In this document: in pieces, positions 24,759-32,490 of the stretch
Layout of the letters: each line of letters starts with the position of its first letter
Numbering within the stretch: position 1 is the stretch's first letter
NCBI GenBank assembly: GCA_016209525.1
Contig: JACQWK010000362.1
Location: forward strand, 1-37,601
Direction of reading: 5' to 3'
Source: Verrucomicrobiota bacterium
Lineage (GTDB): Bacteria > Verrucomicrobiota > Verrucomicrobiia > Limisphaerales > SIBE01
DNA: 37,601 nucleotides
Translations under genes and position numbers: made by a program
The notes under the pieces: model-generated
What the model was told of the DNA's origin: nothing
The model's database searches: none
The model's input: the letters and a program-made list of their open reading frames with translations, nothing else

Positions 24759-26810
24759 CTAACGGAGGAAATCCGCCAGGGATACACCAAGCACGACTTT
24801 TTCCAGCCCCGCCATGGCAATCGTTGACCGGAGCGTCGGCGCAATCTCACCATAAAGCTTTAACTTGTCTCCCATCAGCACGATCACTTCCGGGATGTCT
24901 GTGAATTTCAAGATTCCGAGATAATGCGGTCCCAGTCTGTGCGACTCCGGAGGCGAGGCCAGAACAACTTTATCGACCTCTCCATCCAACAGAGCGGCGT
25001 ACAGGCCGTTAATGCCCGTCTCTCCTCGGCCCACAATGGTAATTCTCGCCCGATCGACTTCCGGTTGTGACCGGAGGAATTCCAGCGAGCGAAGAATCTC
25101 ATACACCTGCATCGATTCGAGCGTTGTGCCCGCCACCATTGCCTGCCGCTTCATGTGGTGCAGCAGATCGTCATCGCTGAAACTCCGAAGATTCTGTTCG
25201 AGCGCGCGGCTGCCCCGGTCGAGCGTTTCGATGACGAGGACCGCGCGGTCGCCCCAGCGAATCCGTTCCAGAGGCTGTTCGTTTCCCCAAACCGGAATCC
25301 CCTTTCGGTGGTCCACCACAAGCACGCCCGGCAGCTTAGCCCGTGTGCCCGGACTGGCCGGAAGCGAATAGACCCCGCGGACGGTCAGATCTTCGAAGGA
25401 ACGGAAGCCGACCTTCTTGATGGTCCGGCCTTGGAGATCGATGGTTTCGTTCCAGACGGGTCGGAGTGGAGCGGCGGTTTTCGGGAAGAAGCTGAACACC
25501 TCGTGGCGCAACTGGCCGGTGAGCTCCTTGATTCTCGTTTCTCGATCCTGCGCGGACGCCGGCGCCGGCGAATATGCGTAAGTGGCTATCAACTCTTCGT
25601 CGATCCGGCTCAATCGTTCGTCGAGCGGAAGCCCATCACGGAAGCACACAAGTTCATTGGCGGAGGGATCATCGACCGGGCCTTCGGCGGTAACAGGCAC
25701 GTCGATACCGAGAAATTCTTTCAGGAAAAACGAGTAAACCGGAAGTCGCATTGTCTCGGTGTCCGCGTGTCCACCGCGGGCCACCGCCGTACGGAGAGCC
25801 GCGTCGGCGTCGTGGAGCCGATAGATTTCGCGCATCTTGGCCACCATTTCGTTGAACGCGTCCATCGGAAAGCCGCGGTCCGCATCGGCGTTGCAGAGGA
25901 GTTGGATCCGAGGCGCGATGAGCGCTCCGATTTCCGAGTAGAGCAAGCCGTAGCTGTTCACCGGATACTGGCAATCGCAATGGGCGGAGGTGAGCCGTTG
26001 CTTGACCCACCCTTCGGTCGAGAGGGTTCCGGAGACTGGAGCGGCGGCCGCAACTCGGTCATCAATGGCAGCCAGAAAGAAGGTCGTCATCCCGCCGCCG
26101 GATCTCCCCGTAGCGCCGATTCGGCTGCGGTCGAGATCCGCGCGGCTGCACAGATAGTCCAGCGCGCGCTTCGCGTTCAGCAACTCCACCGCGAGCGGCG
26201 AAAAGCCACGGCTGTACCAGTGGAACCAGCCGTGGGAGTAAACTCCGTGATGAGTGAATTCGAGCTCGGCCATCTCGATGTTGTCCAGGATCAGCACCGC
26301 AATGCCCCTGGCGGCAAACCAAGCGCCGTGCCGGGCGTATTTGTCTTTGCCGGCATGACCGCATTGATAAAGGATGACTGGAAACGGCTTCCGGGCGGAG
26401 CGCGGCAGGTAGAGGTTTGCCGTCGCGTAAAGCTTGGGCGCACTTTCGAGAACCAGGTTTTCGATGGTGTACTTCGCGTGCTCCACGCGCGCGGTGATCC
26501 TCGAGGGCGGCGGGCTGTCGGGCCAACGGCGGTCGTGCCACAGCATTCGCGCCAGGGCGGACCTGGTTTGGCGTTTGCGTTCCTCCCACTGCGCGACATC
26601 CTCAATCCCGTCGAAGACGGCATGGGATCGAGTGCTAATCACGCGCTCAAAGTGAGTCTGGAGCGACAAGAACTCCTGGTTCTGAGCGGCCAATTGGTTC
26701 GGCAAGACCCCCAGCCCCAGGCAGAGGGCCGTGATGACGAGCTGGGAATGCGCTTCGATTGCGGCCGCGCGTGGACGTTTAGCGGTGTGACTCGGCGGAT
26801 TCAAAATCAT
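24759..26810 (-). CDS. exported double alpha/beta-hydrolase (esterase-like) protein
   Basis: 683 residues from ATG 26810, which overlaps the stop of the upstream Gfo/Idh gene by 4 bp (ATGA). A hydrophobic leader spans about 24-43 (ALCLGLGVLPNQLAAQ). The first hydrolase domain carries nucleophile Ser237 in GATGRSGGG; HGAWFAARG and RALDYLCSRADLD are typical of acetylxylan-esterase and prolyl-oligopeptidase relatives. A second hydrolase-like half follows from about residue 440. There, the elbow reads GRGETG (Glu597 where Ser is expected), so it is probably not catalytic. A role in carbohydrate deacylation is inferred from the neighbours. Two other frames overlap it on the opposite strand, but neither resembles a protein family. 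Confidence 0.88.
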   Translation of the reverse strand: MILNPPSHTAKRPRAAAIEAHSQLVITALCLGLGVLPNQLAAQNQEFLSLQTHFERVISTRSHAVFDGIEDVAQWEERKRQTRSALARMLWHDRRWPDSPPPSRITARVEHAKYTIENLVLESAPKLYATANLYLPRSARKPFPVILYQCGHAGKDKYARHGAWFAARGIAVLILDNIEMAELEFTHHGVYSHGWFHWYSRGFSPLAVELLNAKRALDYLCSRADLDRSRIGATGRSGGGMTTFFLAAIDDRVAAAAPVSGTLSTEGWVKQRLTSAHCDCQYPVNSYGLLYSEIGALIAPRIQLLCNADADRGFPMDAFNEMVAKMREIYRLHDADAALRTAVARGGHADTETMRLPVYSFFLKEFLGIDVPVTAEGPVDDPSANELVCFRDGLPLDERLSRIDEELIATYAYSPAPASAQDRETRIKELTGQLRHEVFSFFPKTAAPLRPVWNETIDLQGRTIKKVGFRSFEDLTVRGVYSLPASPGTRAKLPGVLVVDHRKGIPVWGNEQPLERIRWGDRAVLVIETLDRGSRALEQNLRSFSDDDLLHHMKRQAMVAGTTLESMQVYEILRSLEFLRSQPEVDRARITIVGRGETGINGLYAALLDGEVDKVVLASPPESHRLGPHYLGILKFTDIPEVIVLMGDKLKLYGEIAPTLRSTIAMAGLEKVVLGVSLADFLR

Positions 26811-27841
26811 TTGGCGATCAGCCAGTCCGCCGGAGCGACCGTTTGTTGGTTCTCCGCGGAGCGGTAACAAGCAAAAACGACAGCCACGGTTTTCAGGTAC
26901 TCTTCGCCTTCGCTTTCGCTGGGTTGGCCAGTGTTCAGGCAGTTCACGATGTGTTCTTGAGTCGCCATCACGCTGTCCCCCTTGTACCCTTGCTCCGTCG
27001 TTGGGAACTCATGCCGGACTTCGTCCTTCCCATACTCGGTCAACCAGAGCTGGCCGTCCGGCGACAAGCGGATCGTCGCTCCGTCGCCTTCGAGCCGAAA
27101 AGTTCCCAAGGCCAAGTCCACCGGGAACCGTCCGCTGATTCGATTCGCGTCGATGAGTCCGTGAGGCCCGGTGTGGAACTTAAGTTGAACCAAAGCGTAG
27201 TCCTCGCCCTGGATCACCGGATTGACCCGTCCGATCTGACAGAAGACGGAGGACACTTCTCCGAGGAGAAATCGAAAGGTGTCGATGAAATGCACGACCA
27301 CTTCGTAGAGGATGAAGCGCGGCATTTCCCGGAAATACGGCTGCACCGTGTAGGGTTGGCCGCCTCGACCGTCTCCGGTGCGCATGTGGAATGCGACGTG
27401 AAACGGCTGGCCAAGCCTGCCGCGTTCCAGCAAGCGTTTGATCTCGCGGTACCAAGGTTGCCAGCGCCAATTCTCATGAATCAGCAACTGCACCTTGGCC
27501 TCGCGGCAGACCTTGACCATGGCCAGGCATTCTTCCCACGTCGGCGCCATCGGCTTTTGGCAAATCGCGTGTGCTCCATGCGCAGCCGCCAACTTCACCA
27601 GCTCCAGATGGGATTGCGGCCGCGTGGCAATGTCCACGAAGTCTGGTTTTTCATTCGCTAACATCTCTGCCGCGTCGGTGTAGGCGTTCGGGATATTCCA
27701 CTGCGAGGCGAACTGTTGCGCGCGATCCGGAAGAGTATCCGCAACCGCAACGATGCGAGCTCCCGTGATGCGATTCCAGGCCTCGGCCTGAAACCCGGCA
27801 AAGTAGCCCGCGCCAATCAGGGCGCCTTTCAATGACTTCAT
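26807..27841 (-). CDS. Gfo/Idh/MocA-family oxidoreductase
   Basis: 344 residues from ATG 27841; a TTG at 27865 in frame adds eight residues. The N-terminal Rossmann fold begins LKGALIGAGYFAGFQ, and VADTLPDRA ends the second strand. The signature CQKPMAP has Lys96 in the place of the family EKP. The C-terminal alpha/beta part includes HENWRWQPWYREIKRLLERG, a form common among enzymes acting on sugars or inositols. It uses NAD(P) to oxidise or epimerise a sugar-like substrate. Its stop overlaps the start of the double-hydrolase gene, so they form one translation-coupled unit. A palindrome upstream (27900-27923) may bind its regulator. Confidence 0.93.
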   Translation of the reverse strand: MKSLKGALIGAGYFAGFQAEAWNRITGARIVAVADTLPDRAQQFASQWNIPNAYTDAAEMLANEKPDFVDIATRPQSHLELVKLAAAHGAHAICQKPMAPTWEECLAMVKVCREAKVQLLIHENWRWQPWYREIKRLLERGRLGQPFHVAFHMRTGDGRGGQPYTVQPYFREMPRFILYEVVVHFIDTFRFLLGEVSSVFCQIGRVNPVIQGEDYALVQLKFHTGPHGLIDANRISGRFPVDLALGTFRLEGDGATIRLSPDGQLWLTEYGKDEVRHEFPTTEQGYKGDSVMATQEHIVNCLNTGQPSESEGEEYLKTVAVVFACYRSAENQQTVAPADWLIAK

Positions 27842-27899
27842 TAAACGGAGATGAAACCTTGCCAAACCGAATTTTCCAAACGATTTTCATCCCTGCAAC

Positions 27900-27923
27900 C
27901 TTTTGTTGCAGTTGCAACAAAAG
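27900..27923. promoter_or_regulatory. candidate operator: 24-bp perfect palindrome upstream of the Gfo/Idh gene
   Basis: CTTTTGTTGCA and TGCAACAAAAG are perfect 11-bp inverted repeats around GT. The centre is 71 bp upstream of the ATG at 27841 on the minus strand. Outside the core the symmetry goes on imperfectly (CCTGCAA and TGCAAGG). A short-arm, small-spacer palindrome in front of a sugar-related operon suits a repressor site of the LacI or GntR kind. No regulator gene is in the window. A stem in the RNA is the alternative reading. Confidence 0.5.
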
Positions 27924-28014
27924 TCTGCAAGGATACTGGCCTGCTTGACTCGGTAGAATTGCCTGTGGGGAATCGGGAGTCCTTGAGCCTAACACCATGG
28001 CGGCACATCGATTG

Positions 28015-28124
28015 TGGCGCGCGGCCTTCCAGGCCGCAGCGCGCCCGCTTGGGCCATACGCTCGGTCTGTCCTACGATCCCGCCGACCGCTCCCGGCCGC
28101 TGCGGCCTGGAAGGCCGCGCGCCA
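28015..28124. repeat. element with perfect 27-bp inverted ends
   Basis: The arms at 28015-28041 and 28098-28124 are perfect inverted repeats of 27 bp around 56 bp. Each arm also folds on itself as GCGGCCT-TCC-AGGCCGC, the same TCC loop seen at 177-197. It lies in the 373-bp gap between the Gfo/Idh gene and the repeat protein, where no gene is visible. A small hairpin GCGCCCG-GAA-CGGGCGC (28162-28178) lies beside it. It may also end the transcript of the minus-strand repeat-protein gene. Confidence 0.65.
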
Positions 28125-28214
28125 AAGCAAGGTGTCGCTGTAGTGCTAAAAACGCCGTGGAGCGCCCGGAACGGGCGCCCCACTTTGTCGGTTCATTATT
28201 GCGCTGGTCTGAAC

Positions 28215-31200
28215 CTAAGGTGCTACGAGTGCCCACGAGCCGCCCGGCCGGGAGGGCCGCAGGAGTTGCGCGGACGATAGTTGAATTCCATTCATGAACC
28301 ACGCCGCTAGGGCTCCATCTCCTTTGTGCTGGAACACGAGGTCCGGCCTTCCGTCGTGGTTCAGGTCCGCCACGCTCGCCACGCGCCAACGTTTGTCGCG
28401 AGGATCGTGCGGCCTGAGCAGCCCGGATTCGATGAGCTTGACGCCGTCGAGATACCAGTAGGCCAGGCTGCCATCCTCGTGCTGAAAAATCAGATCGACC
28501 TTGCCGTCGGCGTTGAAGTCGCCCGCGCCGGCCACGCGCCATTCTTCGTCACCGGTGCGGTCGGGTTTGAGAAACTCTCCGGACGCGACTTTCAGGCCGT
28601 CCATGTACCACACGGCCAGAGTCGCATCCTTGTGCTGGAAGAGGAGGTCCACGTGGCCATCTTGATCGAAGTCTCCGGTGCCGACGACGCGCCAATCCTC
28701 GTCGCCTGGATCCATCGGATCGAGGAACGCACCCGAACGCAGCCGGGTTCCCTCCATGTGCCAAACGGCCAAGGTCCCTTCCTTGTGCTGGAACAAGATG
28801 TCCTCATGCGCATCGGCATTAAAGTTTCCGGCGCCGACGATGCGCCACTGTTCGTCGCGCACATGATTCGGCGTTAACAGGCTTGCGGATTTCATGCTGG
28901 CTCCGTCCATGAACCAAATGGCCAGGAAGCCGTCCTCGTTCTGAAAGAGGAGATCCGCCAAACCGTCTGAATTGAAATCGCCCTTCGCTGATCCACTGAC
29001 GACCGTCAGAGTGGCGGAGGCACTGGTGACAACGCCGTAGGAGTTTCGCACCGCCACGGTGTACGAGCCGGCCTGACTGAGTTGGACATTGCTGAGGGTA
29101 TAGGAAGAGGAGGTTGCGCCGAGAATGGCGTCGCCACCAAATCGCCACTGATACGTCAACGGTTCCGCGCCGCTGGCCACAACGTTGAATGTGACACTAC
29201 TGCCGACTCGTGCCGTCTGGCTCAAAGGTTGACGGACAATGACCGGAATCCGGCTTGTCACCGTGAACCCGGTCAAGCCGGTCAGATTCGCAGGCGGAAG
29301 AGTGCCTCCGCCCAAGGTCACGGTGATCGGTTTAGATTGGCCGTACACGACCGCGCTTTCGAGCGAAGCGCCGAGGTAGGCTACCATGACCAGGTTCGCT
29401 CGAGCGCCGGGTGGGAGCCCGTTCACCGAGATGACAACCGGTTCGACGTAGCCATAAGCGGCGGCACTGCTGGTCCGGAACGTTGTGGTGGGATGCAACG
29501 GGACCAGTTGCCCGCCTTCCGGGCCGCCGTACAGTTGGGCTGTGTAACCCAAACCGGCGCCCGATCCATCCGGCAAGAGCACACTGGCCTCGACTTCACC
29601 CGGCACGCGGTTGTTGAACGTGACTGTGCCGGCGGTGGTTGGCGGGGGCGGTTCGGCCGGTAATGTGAAACCCTGCAAACCTTCCAAATTCGCGGCCGGC
29701 AAGAGTCCGCCTCCCAGGGTGACGGTGACGGGAGCCGATTCGCCCTTCGTGGCGGACGTTTCGTAGGTGGCGCCATTATACACGCGCATGACCAGAATGG
29801 CTTTGCGGCTGGGAGACACTCCCGGCACCGAAACATCGACGGCATTGACGTACCCGAGAGTGGCTTCGCTGGAGGTCCGAAACGTCGTTGTTGGGTAAAG
29901 CCTCTTCAGATCCGACACGGCCGTTCCCTCCGGCCCGCCATAAAGCTGGGCGGTCCAACCCGCGCCCGCGCCCGCGCCACTCGCCAGGAGCACGCGGGCA
30001 TCGATCAGGCCAGGAATGTAATTGCTGAAAACGACCAAGCCATCGAGCGATGCCAATTTGAAGCTCACGGCCACAGATGCGTTCGCTTGGATTTTCGCGA
30101 ATGTAAAAGCGGTCCCGCCCGTCTGCACTGGACGTCCATCGACCGTCCACTCATCCACGGTGTAATTGGCGTCGGGCACGGCGATGAACGCCTGGCTCTC
30201 GCCCTGGAATTTGCTGAAAGTCCCGCTGGGCGAAATCGAACCATGCGCTCCGGCGGAGGCCGTGATCGTGAAGACAGGGCCATTGACCTTGAAACTTTGC
30301 AGACCGGCGAGGTTCGCAGGAGTAAAGACGCCGCCGCCAACGACGATCGTTATTGGAGCGGATTCGCCGCGGAACCCAGCCGTTTCAAAATTGGCGCCTT
30401 GAAAGACTCTCATGGCCAGAGTGGCTTTGGCGCTCGGTGACACGCCGGGCACCGCCACTTCGACCGGATTCACGTAACCGAAGGTGCTCTCGCTGCTGAG
30501 ACGGAACGTCGTGGTCGGGGAGAGCGGCTTGAGCAATTCCGTCGGCGTTCCTTCGGGCCCGCCGTACAACTGCGCCGTCCATCCGGCTCCCACTCCCGTT
30601 CCATCCGGATGACGCACTCTCGCATCCACAACTCCCGGTATGTAGTTGTTGAAGGTGACAGTTCCGCCGCCGTTGGAAAAAACTTTGAAGGTCACGGCAA
30701 CGGCGTGATTTACTTGAATGTTGGTGAGAGTGTAAGTGATGCCGCCTTCCTGCACCACCGTGCCGTCCACCGACCATCGATCCACCGTGAAGTTCGTTTC
30801 CGGAATTGCGATGATCGTCAAGCTTTCACCCCTCACCCGGGTCGCATGGGCGGGGCTGACTGTGCCGTTGGCGCCGGCGGAGGCAGTCACGGCAAAGACA
30901 TCAAGGTTGTTTCCAACGGTGAAACTCTGCAATCCAACCATATTTGCCGGTGGGTATTTATCCCCACCCAGAACTATCGTAATGGGTGGAGATTCGCCAC
31001 GAAGCGGAGAGGATTCATATGTGGCTCCGTTGAACGCACGCATGACAACGACCGCCTGGCTGCCCGGCGGCAGCCCTGGCACAACGACGTCCAAAGGGTT
31101 CACATAACCCCGAGTCAGCGGGCTGGTGAGCCGGAAGGTGGTGCGTGGACTCAGCGGCGTGAGATCGGCGACCGCAGTGCCCTCGGCTCCGGCGTAGAGT

Positions 31201-31355
31201 TGTGCCGACCACCCTTCGCCCACCCCTGAGCCATCAGGGAGCAGAACTCTGGCATCCACGACATCCGTGATGCGGTTATTAAAGAAGATCGCTCCTTGCC
31301 CGTAGGCTCTGACGGAGACCAACATTGCCACCAAAGTGACAAACACAGTTTTCAT
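28215..31355 (-). CDS. large exported multi-domain protein with four novel-looking modules, Ig-like and FG-GAP repeats
   Basis: 1046 residues. Signal peptide 1-20 (VSVRAYGQ). Four copies of a roughly 125-residue module lie at about 20-148, 231-358, 438-565 and 576-700. Each has TFNN..PG.VDARV at its start, GWTAQLYGGPEGT, TTFR..S...GYV, VPG..P...A.LVMR..NGA.YE and GES.PITV.LGGG..PPANL.GLQ.F. Two InlB-B-like repeats (about 155-225 and 362-434; VDRWSVDG, VDEWTVDG) separate the first three. An Ig-like domain follows (about 704-787; YQWRFGGDAILG..SYTLSNVQ..GSYTV). The C-terminal 255 residues hold about five FG-GAP/VCBS repeats of the form DFN.DG..DLLFQH..G.LAVW.MDG. Surface adhesion or display is likely; no enzyme motif was found. 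AGGAAG precedes the ATG. Confidence 0.9.
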   Translation of the reverse strand: MKTVFVTLVAMLVSVRAYGQGAIFFNNRITDVVDARVLLPDGSGVGEGWSAQLYAGAEGTAVADLTPLSPRTTFRLTSPLTRGYVNPLDVVVPGLPPGSQAVVVMRAFNGATYESSPLRGESPPITIVLGGDKYPPANMVGLQSFTVGNNLDVFAVTASAGANGTVSPAHATRVRGESLTIIAIPETNFTVDRWSVDGTVVQEGGITYTLTNIQVNHAVAVTFKVFSNGGGTVTFNNYIPGVVDARVRHPDGTGVGAGWTAQLYGGPEGTPTELLKPLSPTTTFRLSSESTFGYVNPVEVAVPGVSPSAKATLAMRVFQGANFETAGFRGESAPITIVVGGGVFTPANLAGLQSFKVNGPVFTITASAGAHGSISPSGTFSKFQGESQAFIAVPDANYTVDEWTVDGRPVQTGGTAFTFAKIQANASVAVSFKLASLDGLVVFSNYIPGLIDARVLLASGAGAGAGWTAQLYGGPEGTAVSDLKRLYPTTTFRTSSEATLGYVNAVDVSVPGVSPSRKAILVMRVYNGATYETSATKGESAPVTVTLGGGLLPAANLEGLQGFTLPAEPPPPTTAGTVTFNNRVPGEVEASVLLPDGSGAGLGYTAQLYGGPEGGQLVPLHPTTTFRTSSAAAYGYVEPVVISVNGLPPGARANLVMVAYLGASLESAVVYGQSKPITVTLGGGTLPPANLTGLTGFTVTSRIPVIVRQPLSQTARVGSSVTFNVVASGAEPLTYQWRFGGDAILGATSSSYTLSNVQLSQAGSYTVAVRNSYGVVTSASATLTVVSGSAKGDFNSDGLADLLFQNEDGFLAIWFMDGASMKSASLLTPNHVRDEQWRIVGAGNFNADAHEDILFQHKEGTLAVWHMEGTRLRSGAFLDPMDPGDEDWRVVGTGDFDQDGHVDLLFQHKDATLAVWYMDGLKVASGEFLKPDRTGDEEWRVAGAGDFNADGKVDLIFQHEDGSLAYWYLDGVKLIESGLLRPHDPRDKRWRVASVADLNHDGRPDLVFQHKGDGALAAWFMNGIQLSSAQLLRPSRPGGSWALVAP

Positions 31356-31360
31356 AGCAG

Positions 31361-31450
31361 CTTCCTAACTGGCTCCCGCTTTCGCGGGGTTGGCTAGAGA
31401 CTCGTCCCCGTTCACGCTACCGGTGCGCCTATTAGCAGACGCTGTGCCGG
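31361..31450 (-). promoter_or_regulatory. structured 5' leader of the repeat-protein gene, possible cis-regulatory RNA
   Basis: On the minus strand two well-formed hairpins precede the ATG. The first (31450 to 31420) pairs CCGG with CCGG and GCGTC with GGCGC around TGCTAATA. The second (31397 to 31365) pairs CTAGC with GTTAG, then CCCGC with GCGGG around a GAAA tetraloop, with a CAAC/AGCCA internal loop. The 3' side of the second overlaps the first bases of the AGGAAG ribosome-binding site (31366-31361), so folding could hide it. I searched by eye for the c-di-GMP-I (GEMM) consensus and did not find it. Confidence 0.4.
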
Positions 31451-31649
31451 ATCATCGATTTGAAAGCCTTCGCACAAGTGCGAGATCGGGAGGTCATCGC
31501 AGAGGTGCGCCATCGCGGAGCTGAGAACTTAGTGTTGAGGAAAGCCAGCGGGACGCCGGGCGGTGGGACAGTCTGGAGAGCTGGGGAGAAGACCCCAGAA
31601 CGGGCCGGATGAATATCCTATCCGTGGGCCTTGCGGTCCCACGCTCGCG

Positions 31650-32378
31650 TCAATCAACCACCGCCAAATCCATGTGCCGCGCGTAGTAGAGCATGCGCCC
31701 GCAATTCGGGCACGTGACCAAGTCCTGCTGCGCCTGACAGGAGATGACGATGTGGGTGGGCAGTTTCATGTGGCAGCCGCCGCACACGCTGTGCTCGATG
31801 CCCACGACGGTTTTGTCTCCGCGCTGTTTCCGGAGGCGTTGGTAGCGCGCCAGCACCGTCTCGCCGATTCCTGTGGAGAGCTGGTCATAATTCGCTTCGA
31901 GATCGGCGAGTTGCTTTTTCAGATTCTGTTCCCTCGCGGCCAGCTCCGCCGTCTTTTGATCCACGAGTTTCTTCATCTCGGCGGCGGCTTGCGCGGCGGC
32001 CGCCACCTCCTTCTGAACGTGTTCGGCTTGCTCCATCAAGTCCAACTCCTGGTCCTCCAATTCCACGATCGCAGTCTTGCACGTCTCAATTTCATGGGCC
32101 AGCGCGCGATACTCGTCATTCTTCTTCGTTTGAAATTGCTGGATCGAGTATCTCTCAATGAGCTGTTTCTTCCCTTCCACCTCCAATTCGAGCCGCTTCC
32201 GGTCGCTTTCGAGTTGCTTGATCCTCAACTTCGCGCCCTCCAAGGCGGCCTGAGTCGAGTTGCCGCGGACTTGGAGGGCCTGCCGCTCCGGTCCGAGGCC
32301 GTTCAATTCACTCCGGACGCGAAGGATCAAGCGGTCGCGGTCTTGGAGCACGAGCAGTTTTTCAATGACTTCGAGCAT
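31650..32378 (-). CDS. coiled-coil zinc-ribbon protein (CT398-like / zf-RING_7)
   Basis: 242 residues from ATG 32378; the frame extends upstream to 32510 but that part does not match the family start MLEVIEKLLVLQDRDR. Residues about 20-190 form a long antiparallel coiled coil rich in Gln, Glu and Lys (AALEGAKLRIKQLESDRKRLELE). The C-terminus is a zinc ribbon with CGGCHMKLP and CPNCGRMLYY, each with a CxxC pair. Homologues occur widely in bacteria and the Chlamydia CT398 protein is the structural model; the function is poorly defined. It is divergent from the Deg protease gene, with 112 bp between. Confidence 0.9.
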   Translation of the reverse strand: MLEVIEKLLVLQDRDRLILRVRSELNGLGPERQALQVRGNSTQAALEGAKLRIKQLESDRKRLELEVEGKKQLIERYSIQQFQTKKNDEYRALAHEIETCKTAIVELEDQELDLMEQAEHVQKEVAAAAQAAAEMKKLVDQKTAELAAREQNLKKQLADLEANYDQLSTGIGETVLARYQRLRKQRGDKTVVGIEHSVCGGCHMKLPTHIVISCQAQQDLVTCPNCGRMLYYARHMDLAVVD

Positions 32379-32490
32379 TCGTCTCTGACTTTCTTCGGCC
32401 ACGTTATCGGGCCAAAATGAGCAAGTCAATCCGCTGAACCGATCCATTTGAGTGTTGTTCTGGCTGCGAAACTGAACGATGATGCCGACC

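Noticed and set aside
25155..26867. 570-codon plus-strand frame across the double hydrolase
   Set aside because: Shadow of a GC-rich minus-strand gene; the translation is Arg/Gly/Val-rich without domains.
28162..28178. GCGCCCG-GAA-CGGGCGC hairpin as an intrinsic terminator
   Set aside because: A 7-bp stem with no T-run on either strand; noted with the neighbouring repeat only.
31361..31500. c-di-GMP-I (GEMM) riboswitch in front of the repeat-protein gene
   Set aside because: The GGCAAACC and ACGCAAAGCC core elements are absent, so only an unassigned structured leader is reported.
31563..32420. 285-codon plus-strand frame across the zinc-ribbon gene
   Set aside because: The minus strand encodes a full coiled-coil zinc-ribbon protein; this frame is its shadow.
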